Below, piece after piece: positions 17,178-24,400 of a DNA stretch of 64,000 bases. Position 1 is the first letter of the stretch. Each line of letters opens with the position of its first letter. The notes below the pieces were generated by a model. The model did no database searches and had not been told where the DNA came from. It saw only the letters and a program-made list of their open reading frames with translations. Made by a program: the position numbers and the translations under genes. Origin of the DNA: Paracoccus indicus (GTDB lineage: Bacteria > Pseudomonadota > Alphaproteobacteria > Rhodobacterales > Rhodobacteraceae); NCBI RefSeq assembly GCF_003056335.1, contig NZ_PYWA01000001.1, forward strand, positions 186,001-250,000, in the 5' to 3' direction.

Positions 17178-18830
17178 ATGCCGGCACCAGCCTTCTCTCC
17201 GACCCTGACCGGGTCGGCCACGCTCAAGACTGCCTCCTGGACGGAGTTCGTCGCCGAGGTGCAACGCGTCATCGATCTGCTGCAAGCGGGAAAGGCCGAC
17301 ATCGCCGACTCGGGCAAGCTGTTCAACAACCGCCTGTCGGCGGTCATCGCGGGGCAGGAGAACCTACCCGCCCAGATCGGTCGGATCCTTGTGTCCGAAG
17401 GCGACTACCTGGTGGTGCGCGGGCAAGGGCTGACCGACGACGATCCGCTCTTCGAGACGCAGCCTTCGTGGGGCGTGGCGGCCCGCTACCCTTCGGTCGG
17501 CTTCATCGACGCGCTGCTGCGCGTGACGAACCCGGCCCCCGCCATGGTGCCGCTGTTCAGTGATGCCGCCGCGAATGTGGCCGTCTGGCTGAACGAGGGC
17601 ATGCTGGACGCGGCAGGCATGGCCCCCGGCCTTCGCGATCTGGCCGTGCAGGACGTGTCGCGCAAGGTGACGCCAACGGCGGCGCTGGTGCCGGTCCTTG
17701 GCGCTGGCGGTCAGGTCCTGATCTGGGCGGACGCCGAAGGTCTGGTTATCCCCGGCTACCGCCGCGACGGCGATGGCGGGGATCGGGCAGCCAGCGTGAC
17801 CGATGGCGCATCGCTGCACCGCGTCCGCACGCGCCTGGCGCAGATCCGTGCGGGCGTTCCCGGTGCGAAGCTGAAGATCGCGGGCATCGGCGACAGCTGG
17901 TGGGAAATGCCCATAATTTCGCGTGCGTTTCGGGCGCGGCTCGACGAACGCCTCGGCCTCTCGGGGGAAGGTTTTCGGCCTGCGGCGAGTGGCAGCACTG
18001 TCGGTCCCGCGACGTGGTCGCAGTCTGGATGGTCTGGAACCGACGGCAGCTCGTTCGACTTCGACCCCATTTATGGATCTGGGCCTGATGGAAATACGGT
18101 TTGGACGAATACTGCATCCGCGACCATGGCATTGGTAGGCGTTGTCGCAACAGAAATGCAGATCTACAGCTACGAGCACGGTGGAACTTGGCGATATCGC
18201 GTTGACGCCGGTCCATGGGTGACGGTCAACAACACGTCCTCAGGGGCGTTCAAGACGACGTTGATCGGTGGCTTGTCGGACGCTGCCCACACGCTCGAAA
18301 TCGACACCACGGGCAATGCCGGTGTTGTTTCCATGGCGGGCATCTACACCACGCGCAATGTCAACGGCGCGGAAGTCCTGAAGTTCGGGAACGGCGGAAC
18401 CATCGGCGCAAGGATGATTAACTACATCGACTATGTGACCGCTCCGATGGCAGACATGCAGCCCGATGTCGTGGTTCTGATTTTGGGAACCAACGATTAC
18501 CGAAACTCACTGTCGACGCCCCAAAACTACATTGCAGCGCTCGATGCCATGGTCTCGGCATGTCGTGCGGCAGTTCCTGACATTGGTTTCATCATCTGCG
18601 TCCCTCCGCAGACCGATGGCGTGGCAAGGATCCCCCTGTCCGAATATCGCGACGCAGCGAGGATGTGGTGCGCTGAAGAAGGGCACGAATACATTTCCCT
18701 GTTCGACCGTTGGTCGGATTACGCGACTGCAAACGGCCATGGGCTGTTCCTCGACAGCCTGCATGTCACCCAAATCGGTGCCGATGTGCTGGCCGAGGAC
18801 ATCCTGACAAACTTCATCTTCAAAGGATAA
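17178..18830 (+). CDS. tail protein with C-terminal SGNH hydrolase domain
   Basis: The 550-residue protein starts at the ATG at 17178, preceded by AAAGGAGC. Residues 1 to about 225 are a virion-attachment region of unknown fold (beta-rich, Asp/Gly/Ala-rich). From about 230 an SGNH/GDSL hydrolase begins: block I is GDSW at 238-241, block III is LGTNDY near 435-440, and block V is DSLH near 526-529, giving Ser/Asp/His. The SGNH fold includes carbohydrate esterases, and phages use such enzymes to remove acetyl groups from surface polysaccharides. An intervening jelly-roll-like section is also present. Base composition drops from about 17900 onward, so the enzyme part seems to have been exchanged as a module. 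Confidence 0.78.
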   Translation: MPAPAFSPTLTGSATLKTASWTEFVAEVQRVIDLLQAGKADIADSGKLFNNRLSAVIAGQENLPAQIGRILVSEGDYLVVRGQGLTDDDPLFETQPSWGVAARYPSVGFIDALLRVTNPAPAMVPLFSDAAANVAVWLNEGMLDAAGMAPGLRDLAVQDVSRKVTPTAALVPVLGAGGQVLIWADAEGLVIPGYRRDGDGGDRAASVTDGASLHRVRTRLAQIRAGVPGAKLKIAGIGDSWWEMPIISRAFRARLDERLGLSGEGFRPAASGSTVGPATWSQSGWSGTDGSSFDFDPIYGSGPDGNTVWTNTASATMALVGVVATEMQIYSYEHGGTWRYRVDAGPWVTVNNTSSGAFKTTLIGGLSDAAHTLEIDTTGNAGVVSMAGIYTTRNVNGAEVLKFGNGGTIGARMINYIDYVTAPMADMQPDVVVLILGTNDYRNSLSTPQNYIAALDAMVSACRAAVPDIGFIICVPPQTDGVARIPLSEYRDAARMWCAEEGHEYISLFDRWSDYATANGHGLFLDSLHVTQIGADVLAEDILTNFIFKG

Positions 18831-18837
18831 GCGCCCC

Positions 18838-19557
18838 ATGGCACGCATGATCTATCTTGGCGACGACGTCACCCTGCCCGGCACCGGCTATCCGCCGCTG
18901 GCGGCGTTCCAGGTCCCCTACCCCGCCAACCTGAAGGGCGCCTTCTTTCTCGGCAATGGTGAGAAGATCGGCCTGCGCAACTGGGCAGGCGGCGCCGATG
19001 CGGTGCCAGTCGGATCGCCTGCATGGGGCGGCAACTTTGCGACCCTGTCGCAGGACGGCTATCTGCAGACCGATATCGACGAGACGCTGGCCATGTCGCT
19101 CTTCGTCGTGACGCGGGAAACATCTTCCGATCCCGTAGGTTTCATCGGAACTTACGGAGGGGGAACAACCAGGGGCATATCCCTTTATGCGGGAAGCGGC
19201 GCAACGTCCATGACGGCATCCATTGGAAGGGTTGGTGGCGGGGGATCTGTCGGTGTGACCTCCAATACGACCTCCTGGGGTGTTTATTCTTTGCAAGTGC
19301 CAAGCACCGGCGCGGCGACGTTGAAAAATCACACGACAGGGAACGCCAACAATTCTGCGGGAACCGAAGATCGTGTCGCAAACGGTGCGGGTCTGATCAG
19401 ACTCGGGCGGTTGTATGACAGTGGTTTTATTGGCCAATCCGACATGGCGCTGGCGCTGATCTACGACCGGGCGCTGTCGGATGCCGAGGCGGGCGTCGTC
19501 GCCGCCTTCAGCCGCGACTACGCGGTCGGCCGGGGCATCGCCCTGAACCTGGCCTGA
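18838..19557 (+). CDS. tail protein with LamG/concanavalin-like fold
   Basis: This 239-residue protein starts seven bases after the SGNH gene. It has a short N-terminal hook (MARMIYLGDDVTLPGTGYPP), then a lectin-like beta sandwich: DGYLQTDIDETLAMSLFVVT, then SWGVYSLQVPSTGAATL, and ends with DMALALIYDRALSDAEAGVV, a typical LamG end in which the ALSDAE motif precedes the last helix. Such domains bind glycans. The middle (about 19110-19430) is less GC-rich than the ends, again suggesting domain exchange. It probably sits on the tail tip, working with the SGNH hydrolase. Confidence 0.6.
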   Translation: MARMIYLGDDVTLPGTGYPPLAAFQVPYPANLKGAFFLGNGEKIGLRNWAGGADAVPVGSPAWGGNFATLSQDGYLQTDIDETLAMSLFVVTRETSSDPVGFIGTYGGGTTRGISLYAGSGATSMTASIGRVGGGGSVGVTSNTTSWGVYSLQVPSTGAATLKNHTTGNANNSAGTEDRVANGAGLIRLGRLYDSGFIGQSDMALALIYDRALSDAEAGVVAAFSRDYAVGRGIALNLA

Positions 19558-19571
19558 GGGCGGGTTCAGCC

Positions 19572-19847
19572 ATGACCACCATCCCCTACAAGCCCGGCGC
19601 GTCGGAGCCCTTCATTGTCAGCTTCGAGAACGAGACCGGCGGGCAGGAACGCTATGCCGCCGCCCAGCTGCGCATCGAGACGGCTTCCGCCTGCGTCCGG
19701 ATCGACGGGGCGGGAGCGGTGGACGGCTATCAGTTCATCCTGCCCGCCCTGCCGCCCCGGCTCTACACCGCCACGGTCTATGTGGATGCCGGCGCGGGCT
19801 GGCGGTTCATGGACCGTCTCTATCTGCTCTCCGAAGGAGGTTGCTGA
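19572..19847 (+). CDS. small beta-rich tail accessory protein, unknown
   Basis: The product has 91 residues and I do not recognise the family. It looks like a single beta-sandwich: PFIVSFENETGGQERYAAAQ, then QLRIETASACVRID and LYTATVYVDAGAGWRFMDRL. There is no membrane segment or signal. It sits between a lectin-like protein and the repeat fibre, and its stop overlaps the fibre ATG after a strong GAAGGAGG ribosome site that lies inside this gene. An adaptor or fibre-attachment role would fit the place, but nothing in the sequence shows it. Confidence 0.6.
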   Translation: MTTIPYKPGASEPFIVSFENETGGQERYAAAQLRIETASACVRIDGAGAVDGYQFILPALPPRLYTATVYVDAGAGWRFMDRLYLLSEGGC

Positions 19848-20794
19848 TGACCGTTCACGTGATCAAGGCCGGCTTCCGCGGCCTGCAGGGCGTCCCCGGA
19901 CGCGGTCTGACGATCAAGGGCACGCTGCCCGATACCGCCGCCCTGCCGGATGATGCGGCGCCGGGCGACGGCTGGCTCATCGCGGGCGATCTGCATGTCC
20001 GGACCGACGATGGATGGGAGAACACCGGCCCCGTCCAGGGACCGGCAGGCCGAGGCATCGCCGCCTGGTCCCATGATCCGGACACGGGCGTCCTGACGCT
20101 GACCTTCACCGATGGCGCGATCCTCTCGACCGGCGATCTGCGCGGCGGGCGGGGCGATGACGGGCGCGGCATCTCGGGCCAGTCCTATGACCCCGAGACC
20201 GGCGTGCTGACCCTGAGCTTCACCGACGGGACCAGCTACCAGACGCCCGACCTGCGCGGCGGACGTGGCGAGGCGGGTCGCGGCATCGCCGACGAGAGCT
20301 ATGACGCCGCCACGGGGATCCTGACGCTGAGCTTCACCAATGGCACGAGTTTCGCCTCCGGCGATCTGCGCGGCACGAATGGCCGCGACGGGCGCGGCAT
20401 TGTCGATGAAGCCTATGACGAGGCCAGCGGCATCCTGACGCTGACCTTCAGCGACGGCGGCATTTACCGGACGCAGGACCTGCGTGGCGGGCGGGGCGAG
20501 GCCGGGCGCGGCATCGTGGATGAGAGCTATGACCCGGCGACAGGCATCCTGACGCTGAGTTTCACCGACGGCACCACCTATGCCAGCGCCGATCTGCGCG
20601 GCACGGGCGGCAGCGACGGGCGGAGCATCACCGACGAGACCTATGACGCCGCCAGCGGCATCCTCACCCTGAGCTTCTCTGACGGCAGCACCTACCAGAC
20701 GCAGGACCTGCGCGGTCCCGCCCCGCCCGTGGTCAGGACCGCTACCCTGCCCGCCAGTCCCGATCCCTCGACCTCCTACGTGGTGACCGGATGA
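19847..20794 (+). CDS. tail fibre with six 38-residue repeats
   Basis: The 315-residue protein starts at the ATG at 19847, set by the GAAGGAGG at 19833. Residues 1-67 are an attachment head (TVHVIKAGFRGLQGVPGRGL). Residues about 68-295 are six tandem repeats of 38 residues with consensus GRGIxxxSYDxxTGxLTLxFTDG, continuing to a TxDLRG end followed by a Gly-rich turn. The regular spacing suggests a trimeric beta-helical or collagen-like shaft. The last 20 residues are a short cap before the next gene overlaps by four bases. The tip is probably provided by the neighbouring lectin-like protein. Proteins built this way are usually receptor-binding fibres. Confidence 0.75.
   Translation: MTVHVIKAGFRGLQGVPGRGLTIKGTLPDTAALPDDAAPGDGWLIAGDLHVRTDDGWENTGPVQGPAGRGIAAWSHDPDTGVLTLTFTDGAILSTGDLRGGRGDDGRGISGQSYDPETGVLTLSFTDGTSYQTPDLRGGRGEAGRGIADESYDAATGILTLSFTNGTSFASGDLRGTNGRDGRGIVDEAYDEASGILTLTFSDGGIYRTQDLRGGRGEAGRGIVDESYDPATGILTLSFTDGTTYASADLRGTGGSDGRSITDETYDAASGILTLSFSDGSTYQTQDLRGPAPPVVRTATLPASPDPSTSYVVTG
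20048..20731 (+). repeat. six tandem 114-bp coding repeats in the fibre gene
   Basis: The unit begins at the codons for GRG (first at 20048) and recurs every 114 bases, six times. Units are close but not identical, differing mostly at third positions and in four variable residues, so they are old enough to have drifted. The repeat number sets the length of the fibre shaft. Confidence 0.85.
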
Positions 20795-21573
20795 GCGTGC
20801 TGGACCTGAGGAATGAGCCCCGGCTCTTTTACGGCAGTGCCGAGGCTCGGGCACTTTATCGCGGCGCAGAGCGAGTCTGGTCGAAACCAGCGCCGCCGAT
20901 CAGCACCTGGTACGGCATCGGGCCCGGGCAGGTCCCCATGGACCACAAATATGCCCAAGGGGTGGCAAATGGCGGCTTGATCACCTCGGTACCAAATCTC
21001 GGTGGTGCGGGAGCCATGTTCAACCTGACCGTCAACGGGACGGTGCCGATTGTCGGCAATGGGGTCGATCTCGATCCAAACGACTATTTCTCGCTCGCAA
21101 GCCAGGCCGACGTGGTCGGCACGAGATTGTTCGTCGTGGTCGATTTCCGCAGCGTCGACGTCAACCAGTTCATCGCAGGCCAGGGCGAGACAAACGCCGA
21201 TGGCGGAAAGACCAACCTTCTTCTGCTGGCAGGCGGCGGCTCGCTTCGATTGGCAAAGAACGACGGGACGAACGTGAACGCGACGATCCCGCTGAGCCCG
21301 CCTGTTGCGCCGCTCATCCGCCTCTACGAGATCGAGGACGTTCCGGGCGGGAATGTTTCCGTCTGGATCAATGCGGAGTTCCGTGGATCCACGCCGAACC
21401 CACACGCGAGCTACCTGATCAAGCGCATCGCGGCGGGGCAATCGACAGGCGGCGGCATCAACGGCGTGCTCTATCGCACCCTGTCGCTGATCCAGGGCGG
21501 GGATTATGCCGCCCGGGTGCAGGCCATCCGGGCGCGACTGAACCAGGAATACGGGCTGGGGATGGCGGCATGA
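20791..21573 (+). CDS. lectin-like tail protein, fibre tip candidate
   Basis: This 260-residue protein starts within the fibre stop (ATGA overlap at 20791). The N-terminus has NEPRLFYGSAEARALYRGAE, a hook found in several phage tail proteins. The rest is a concanavalin/LamG-like sandwich: VDLDPNDYFSLASQADVVG, then TRLFVVVDFRSVDVNQFIAG, and the final QAIRARLNQEYGLG helix that mirrors the end of the 18838 gene product. This suggests that the two lectin-like genes are distant paralogues. Base composition is lower in GC in its middle. A receptor-binding role is inferred. Confidence 0.55.
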   Translation: MSVLDLRNEPRLFYGSAEARALYRGAERVWSKPAPPISTWYGIGPGQVPMDHKYAQGVANGGLITSVPNLGGAGAMFNLTVNGTVPIVGNGVDLDPNDYFSLASQADVVGTRLFVVVDFRSVDVNQFIAGQGETNADGGKTNLLLLAGGGSLRLAKNDGTNVNATIPLSPPVAPLIRLYEIEDVPGGNVSVWINAEFRGSTPNPHASYLIKRIAAGQSTGGGINGVLYRTLSLIQGGDYAARVQAIRARLNQEYGLGMAA

Positions 21574-21932
21574 TCGACCTTCTGCGCGAGATGTTCGCCA
21601 CCCCTGAAGCCCAGCTCGACCCCTATGTCTGGGGCGCGGCGCTGCTGGGCCATTTCTCGATCGGGATCTTCCTCACCGCCGTCATCGGCTGGATCTGCGG
21701 CGCATGGCGCGGCGCTCTGATTGTGACTCTGGCCTATCTCTTCCTCTGGGAGGGTGGCCAGCTGGTCTTTGCCGGATCCGGGTTTACCGACAGCCTGGTC
21801 GATGCCACGGCGGTCGCCTGCGGCGCGGCAGTCGCCGCCGGGGCCTGGCGCAACCGCGGCGCTGTCGTGGGGCTGGCGATGCTGATCCTGGCCATCATCG
21901 GCACCGCAGGCGTGACCCGGAGGAACCGATGA
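21570..21932 (+). CDS. small phage membrane protein
   Basis: The 120-residue product has about four predicted membrane segments (around residues 20-42, 45-60, 72-90 and 96-113) and a short basic end (VTRRNR). The family is not recognised. It overlaps the lectin-like gene by four bases and the next small gene by four (ATGA). Its place just before the lysis genes suggests a holin, antiholin or superinfection-exclusion role, but this is position only. Confidence 0.6.
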   Translation: MIDLLREMFATPEAQLDPYVWGAALLGHFSIGIFLTAVIGWICGAWRGALIVTLAYLFLWEGGQLVFAGSGFTDSLVDATAVACGAAVAAGAWRNRGAVVGLAMLILAIIGTAGVTRRNR

Positions 21933-22156
21933 ACCCCGAAAGCATCATCGAGGAGATGGGCGGCGGGCTTCCCGCCGTCGTCATCGTGGGCATGGGCTTC
22001 GTGGCCATCGCGCTCTGGCGTGAGATCCGGCGGCTGAACGAGGCCCGGATGGAGGACATGAAGGACGCCAACAGGGCGCATTCCGATCTGACAAAGGAAG
22101 TCGCGCGGACGCTGGACGACCTGGCGGAGAACATCCGCCAGGCGCGACGGGAGTGA
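21929..22156 (+). CDS. 75-aa membrane-anchored coiled-coil protein
   Basis: From the ATG at 21929 (AGGAA at 21921) the product has one membrane helix (GLPAVVIVGMGFVAIALW, residues 12-29). A charged helix follows, with heptad spacing (REIRRLNEARMEDMKDANRA, then KEVARTLDDLAENIRQ). This layout, a single inner-membrane anchor followed by a periplasmic or cytoplasmic coiled coil, is shared with i-spanins such as Rz and with small membrane proteins of other classes. There is no partner lipoprotein next to it, so a spanin call is not secure. Confidence 0.6.
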   Translation: MNPESIIEEMGGGLPAVVIVGMGFVAIALWREIRRLNEARMEDMKDANRAHSDLTKEVARTLDDLAENIRQARRE

Positions 22157-22161
22157 CGGCC

Positions 22162-22323
22162 ATGTCCTGGTTCCGCCCCAAGCGCGAAACATGCCGCCAG
22201 ATCCGGCAGCGCGAGCTGGCCGAGATGGAGGACCGTAACCGCGAGGTTGCCAGCAAGGTGGATGATCTTGCCCGGCTGCTGGATGAACTGAAGGAAAGGA
22301 AGCGTGGTGACAACAATCCTTGA
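22162..22323 (+). CDS. 53-aa charged helical protein
   Basis: This short gene lies between two small membrane protein genes and overlaps the next by 20 bases. Its ATG at 22162 is preceded by GGGAG. The sequence MSWFRPKRETCRQIRQRELA is followed by a heptad-like acidic/basic helix (DRNREVASKVDDLARLLDEL) and a basic end. No membrane segment is present. Its last residues repeat the coiled-coil style of the preceding 75-aa protein, so the two could interact. Function is unknown. Confidence 0.5.
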   Translation: MSWFRPKRETCRQIRQRELAEMEDRNREVASKVDDLARLLDELKERKRGDNNP

Positions 22324-22744
22324 ATTGGCGGCATGGGCTGTCGCGCTGATGCTGGCCACGACCATGGCGCTGGTCGCCCGCGGCTTCCTGCCCGTGGCGA
22401 TGCGGGCCGACGGATCGCCCGTCTATCACCTCTCGGCCGGCGTGGTGCTGATCTTCACCGCCTCGGCGCTGCGGGCGCTCTATTGGGATGTCATGCCGCT
22501 GGCGCTGGATGCGGTGCATGAGGGCAGCTGGTCGGCCTGGCATGCCCTGGTGGGGCGTCCCATCCCCAACATCATTCTGGGCCTTCTGTTCATCTGGGGC
22601 GGCCGTCACCTGCTGGTGCTGTTCTGGCTGCTGATCCCCGATCACGCCCGAGGGCGGTACAGCATCCTGACCGCCCCCTTCTATCCCCGCGCCGCGCCGA
22701 TGTGCCGCGCCATCGTCGCGCTGCTGGTTCGCTGGCGGCGGTGA
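22304..22744 (+). CDS. phage membrane protein with GTG start, unknown
   Basis: The product has 146 residues and starts at the GTG at 22304, preceded by AAGGAAAGGAA inside the previous small gene. There are three to four hydrophobic segments (around residues 5-25, 42-60, 88-112 and possibly 128-140). The start AAWAVALMLATTMALVARGF is followed by GRPIPNIILGLLFIWGGRHL. The family is not recognised. It belongs to a row of overlapping small membrane protein genes before the amidase, so a part in lysis timing is plausible but unproved. Confidence 0.6.
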   Translation: MVTTILELAAWAVALMLATTMALVARGFLPVAMRADGSPVYHLSAGVVLIFTASALRALYWDVMPLALDAVHEGSWSAWHALVGRPIPNIILGLLFIWGGRHLLVLFWLLIPDHARGRYSILTAPFYPRAAPMCRAIVALLVRWRR

Positions 22745-22893
22745 CCCCTTCCCTATACTCGCAGTTTGTCCCGGCACCTGATGGTCCTGCCTTGGGTCGC
22801 CTCGGGACGGGTCACGGTCAACCTGAGCCTAGAGCTCGGTTGCGTCGGTGATGACGCCATCCGCTACAAGGTGGTGACGTGACCCGAATGAGC

Positions 22894-22927
22894 GGCGACC
22901 CTGGTACCCTCACAGTGCAGGGTCGCC
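22894..22927. repeat. perfect 10-bp inverted repeat
   Basis: GGCGACCCTG at 22894-22903 pairs exactly with CAGGGTCGCC at 22918-22927 around a 14-base loop. There is no T-run after it on either strand, so it is not a normal terminator. It could be an operator, an RNA hairpin in the transcript, or a processing site. Confidence 0.7.
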
Positions 22928-23004
22928 TTGCTGGCATGGCCGGAATAGCGCGCATGCCAGCGTAAGCCACAAACAATTCCTTCCCATGCAGTCATTCAAC
23001 CCCA

Positions 23005-23029
23005 GCCCCGCCATCGTGCGGGGCTTTTT
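23005..23029 (+). terminator. rho-independent terminator before the amidase
   Basis: GCCCCGC at 23005-23011 pairs with GCGGGGC at 23018-23024, with the loop CATCGT and then five T. The amidase ATG is only 17 bases after the T-run, so its own promoter is not obvious; lysis genes may depend on antitermination. Confidence 0.8.
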
Positions 23030-23046
23030 CATGTCCGGAGATCCTC

Positions 23047-23670
23047 ATGAGTTACCAGATCCGCGCACGCCAGGCGCGCTGCGCCGCCTTGGGCTTCTGG
23101 CCCGGTCCCATCGATGGCATCGATGGCCCGCGCACCCGGTCAGCCTATGCCGCCGCCTGCGCGGCGCAGGCGGCCAAGGGGCTGCCCTTCGCACATCCGA
23201 CCGGCATCACCCGCATCCACTGGCACTGGACGGCTGGCAATCACCACCCGAACGCCACCGACCTGCGGTCCTATCACTGCCTGATCCCCGGCGAAGGTGC
23301 GCCGCGCTGGCCGGTCGAAGCCACCGCCGGTCGATCCCACACCCTGAATGCCAACAGCGGCGCCATCGGTGTCTCGCTCTGCGCCATGGCCGGCGCGCAG
23401 GAACGCCCCTTCGACCCGGGCCGCGCGCCGATCACGCCGTGGCAGGTCTGCCAGCTGGCCCGCGTCACCGCGCGGCTCTGCCGGGACTATGACATCCCCG
23501 TCTCGCGCTGGTCGACCCTGTCGCATGCCGAGATCCAGCCCGCCCTCGGCATCGCGCAGCGCCAGAAATGGGACATCACCTGGCTGCCGGGAATGGCGGG
23601 GCCTGCCGATCCGGTCGCGGTGGGCGATCGTCTGCGCGACCTGGTGTCCCGCGAATTGCAAACCCTCTGA
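23047..23670 (+). CDS. endolysin, N-acetylmuramoyl-L-alanine amidase
   Basis: This 207-residue protein cuts the amide bond between muramic acid and the stem peptide. Residues 5-40 (RARQARCAALGFWPGPIDGI, then DGPRTRSAY) form a short peptidoglycan-binding repeat. Residues from about 50 form the Amidase_2 (T7 lysozyme-like) domain with zinc ligands in HWHWTAG (H58 or H60), SHAEIQ (H160) and KWDITW (D176), plus the family segment SGAIGVSLCAM. It has no signal sequence, so release needs a holin or similar. The start ATG follows GGAG. It is followed by the holin-like gene after 16 bases. Confidence 0.88.
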   Translation: MSYQIRARQARCAALGFWPGPIDGIDGPRTRSAYAAACAAQAAKGLPFAHPTGITRIHWHWTAGNHHPNATDLRSYHCLIPGEGAPRWPVEATAGRSHTLNANSGAIGVSLCAMAGAQERPFDPGRAPITPWQVCQLARVTARLCRDYDIPVSRWSTLSHAEIQPALGIAQRQKWDITWLPGMAGPADPVAVGDRLRDLVSRELQTL

Positions 23671-23686
23671 CCCCATGGAGATCCTG

Positions 23687-24187
23687 ATGACACGCATCAC
23701 CCCCACGCTGGCGGCGCTGGCCGCTGCCCTGATGACCGCCCCCGTCGCAGCTTTGGCCGCCGAGGGGATCCCGCAGCTGGTCGACCAAGGCATCGCTTGG
23801 CTGGCCGCGCTCTTCGCCTCTGCCGCGGCCGGGTTCATCGCCGCCGTGGTGACCAAGGTGACCGGCGCAGCGCTGGACGCCAAGGCCCGCGACACCATCC
23901 AGACCGCCATGGAGCGTGCTGCCCGGCTTGGGCTGGAATGGCTGCTGGACCAGGCAGCCGACCTGCCGATCGGCCAGCGGCTGAGTGCCGCGGCACGCGC
24001 CATGCTGCCCTATGTCGATGAAGGTGCCGGCGATGCGCTGAAGCGCTTCGGTCTTGACCGATCCCAAGGCGCCCGTCAGCACCTGCAGGACATGGCCCGC
24101 GCCGAGCTGATCAAGCAACTGGGGAGCGTCGCCCCCGACAAGCTGAGTGTGGCATTGGCGCAGGCCACGGCTAACGCCGCCCGCTGA
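23687..24187 (+). CDS. holin-like membrane protein
   Basis: The 166-residue product from the ATG at 23687 (GGAG six bases upstream) has an N-terminal hydrophobic stretch ending in APVAALAAE, which could be a signal peptide or first membrane helix. A second membrane segment (AWLAALFASAAAGFIAAVVT, about residues 38-58) is followed by a long amphipathic helical tail with AKARDTIQTAMERAARLGLE. The LLH-type holins have this order: a membrane helix then a charged helical region. Its place after the amidase supports lysis, but superinfection exclusion is another possibility. An ATG at 23675 would add four residues. Confidence 0.55.
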   Translation: MTRITPTLAALAAALMTAPVAALAAEGIPQLVDQGIAWLAALFASAAAGFIAAVVTKVTGAALDAKARDTIQTAMERAARLGLEWLLDQAADLPIGQRLSAAARAMLPYVDEGAGDALKRFGLDRSQGARQHLQDMARAELIKQLGSVAPDKLSVALAQATANAAR

Positions 24188-24400
24188 GGCACCCGGCTAT
24201 CCCAAAACCAGACCGGGATGGCGGTGCGGATCGCCCACCATTCCGGCCCTTTGATTGCCCCTCCGCGTCGCGGCAGGGGACCGGACCTCGCGGTCCGATC
24301 CGTGCGGCTGCTTTTCGAGGGCCAACCGCACCGACCTGAAGGTGTTTATGGTCGCCTGCACCCCGCGCGGGGCAGGTGTCGCCTAAGCGAGAATCACACC

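Larger units (their letters stand above)
22745..23046 (+). other. 302-base intergenic stretch before the lysis genes
   Basis: No convincing gene is present. It contains a perfect 10-bp inverted repeat (22894-22903 with 22918-22927), a 33-codon open frame without a ribosome site, and a terminator hairpin at 23005-23029 that ends the transcript from the tail genes just before the amidase. The amidase ribosome site (GGAG, 23037) follows the terminator by 8 bases. Confidence 0.6.

Noticed and set aside
20048..20731. CRISPR-like array
   Set aside because: The repeats are contiguous, 114 bases long and in coding frame with no spacers; they encode a fibre shaft.
22781..22882. 33-codon open frame in the gap before the amidase
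   Set aside because: It has an ATG and plausible composition but no ribosome site or recognisable family; kept only as part of the gap.
1135..24187. Gene transfer agent (RcGTA-type) cluster
   Set aside because: GpA-type terminase, gpW, protease-capsid fusion, lysis genes, tRNA scar and cargo genes fit a lambda-like prophage; RcGTA has a different gene set and order.
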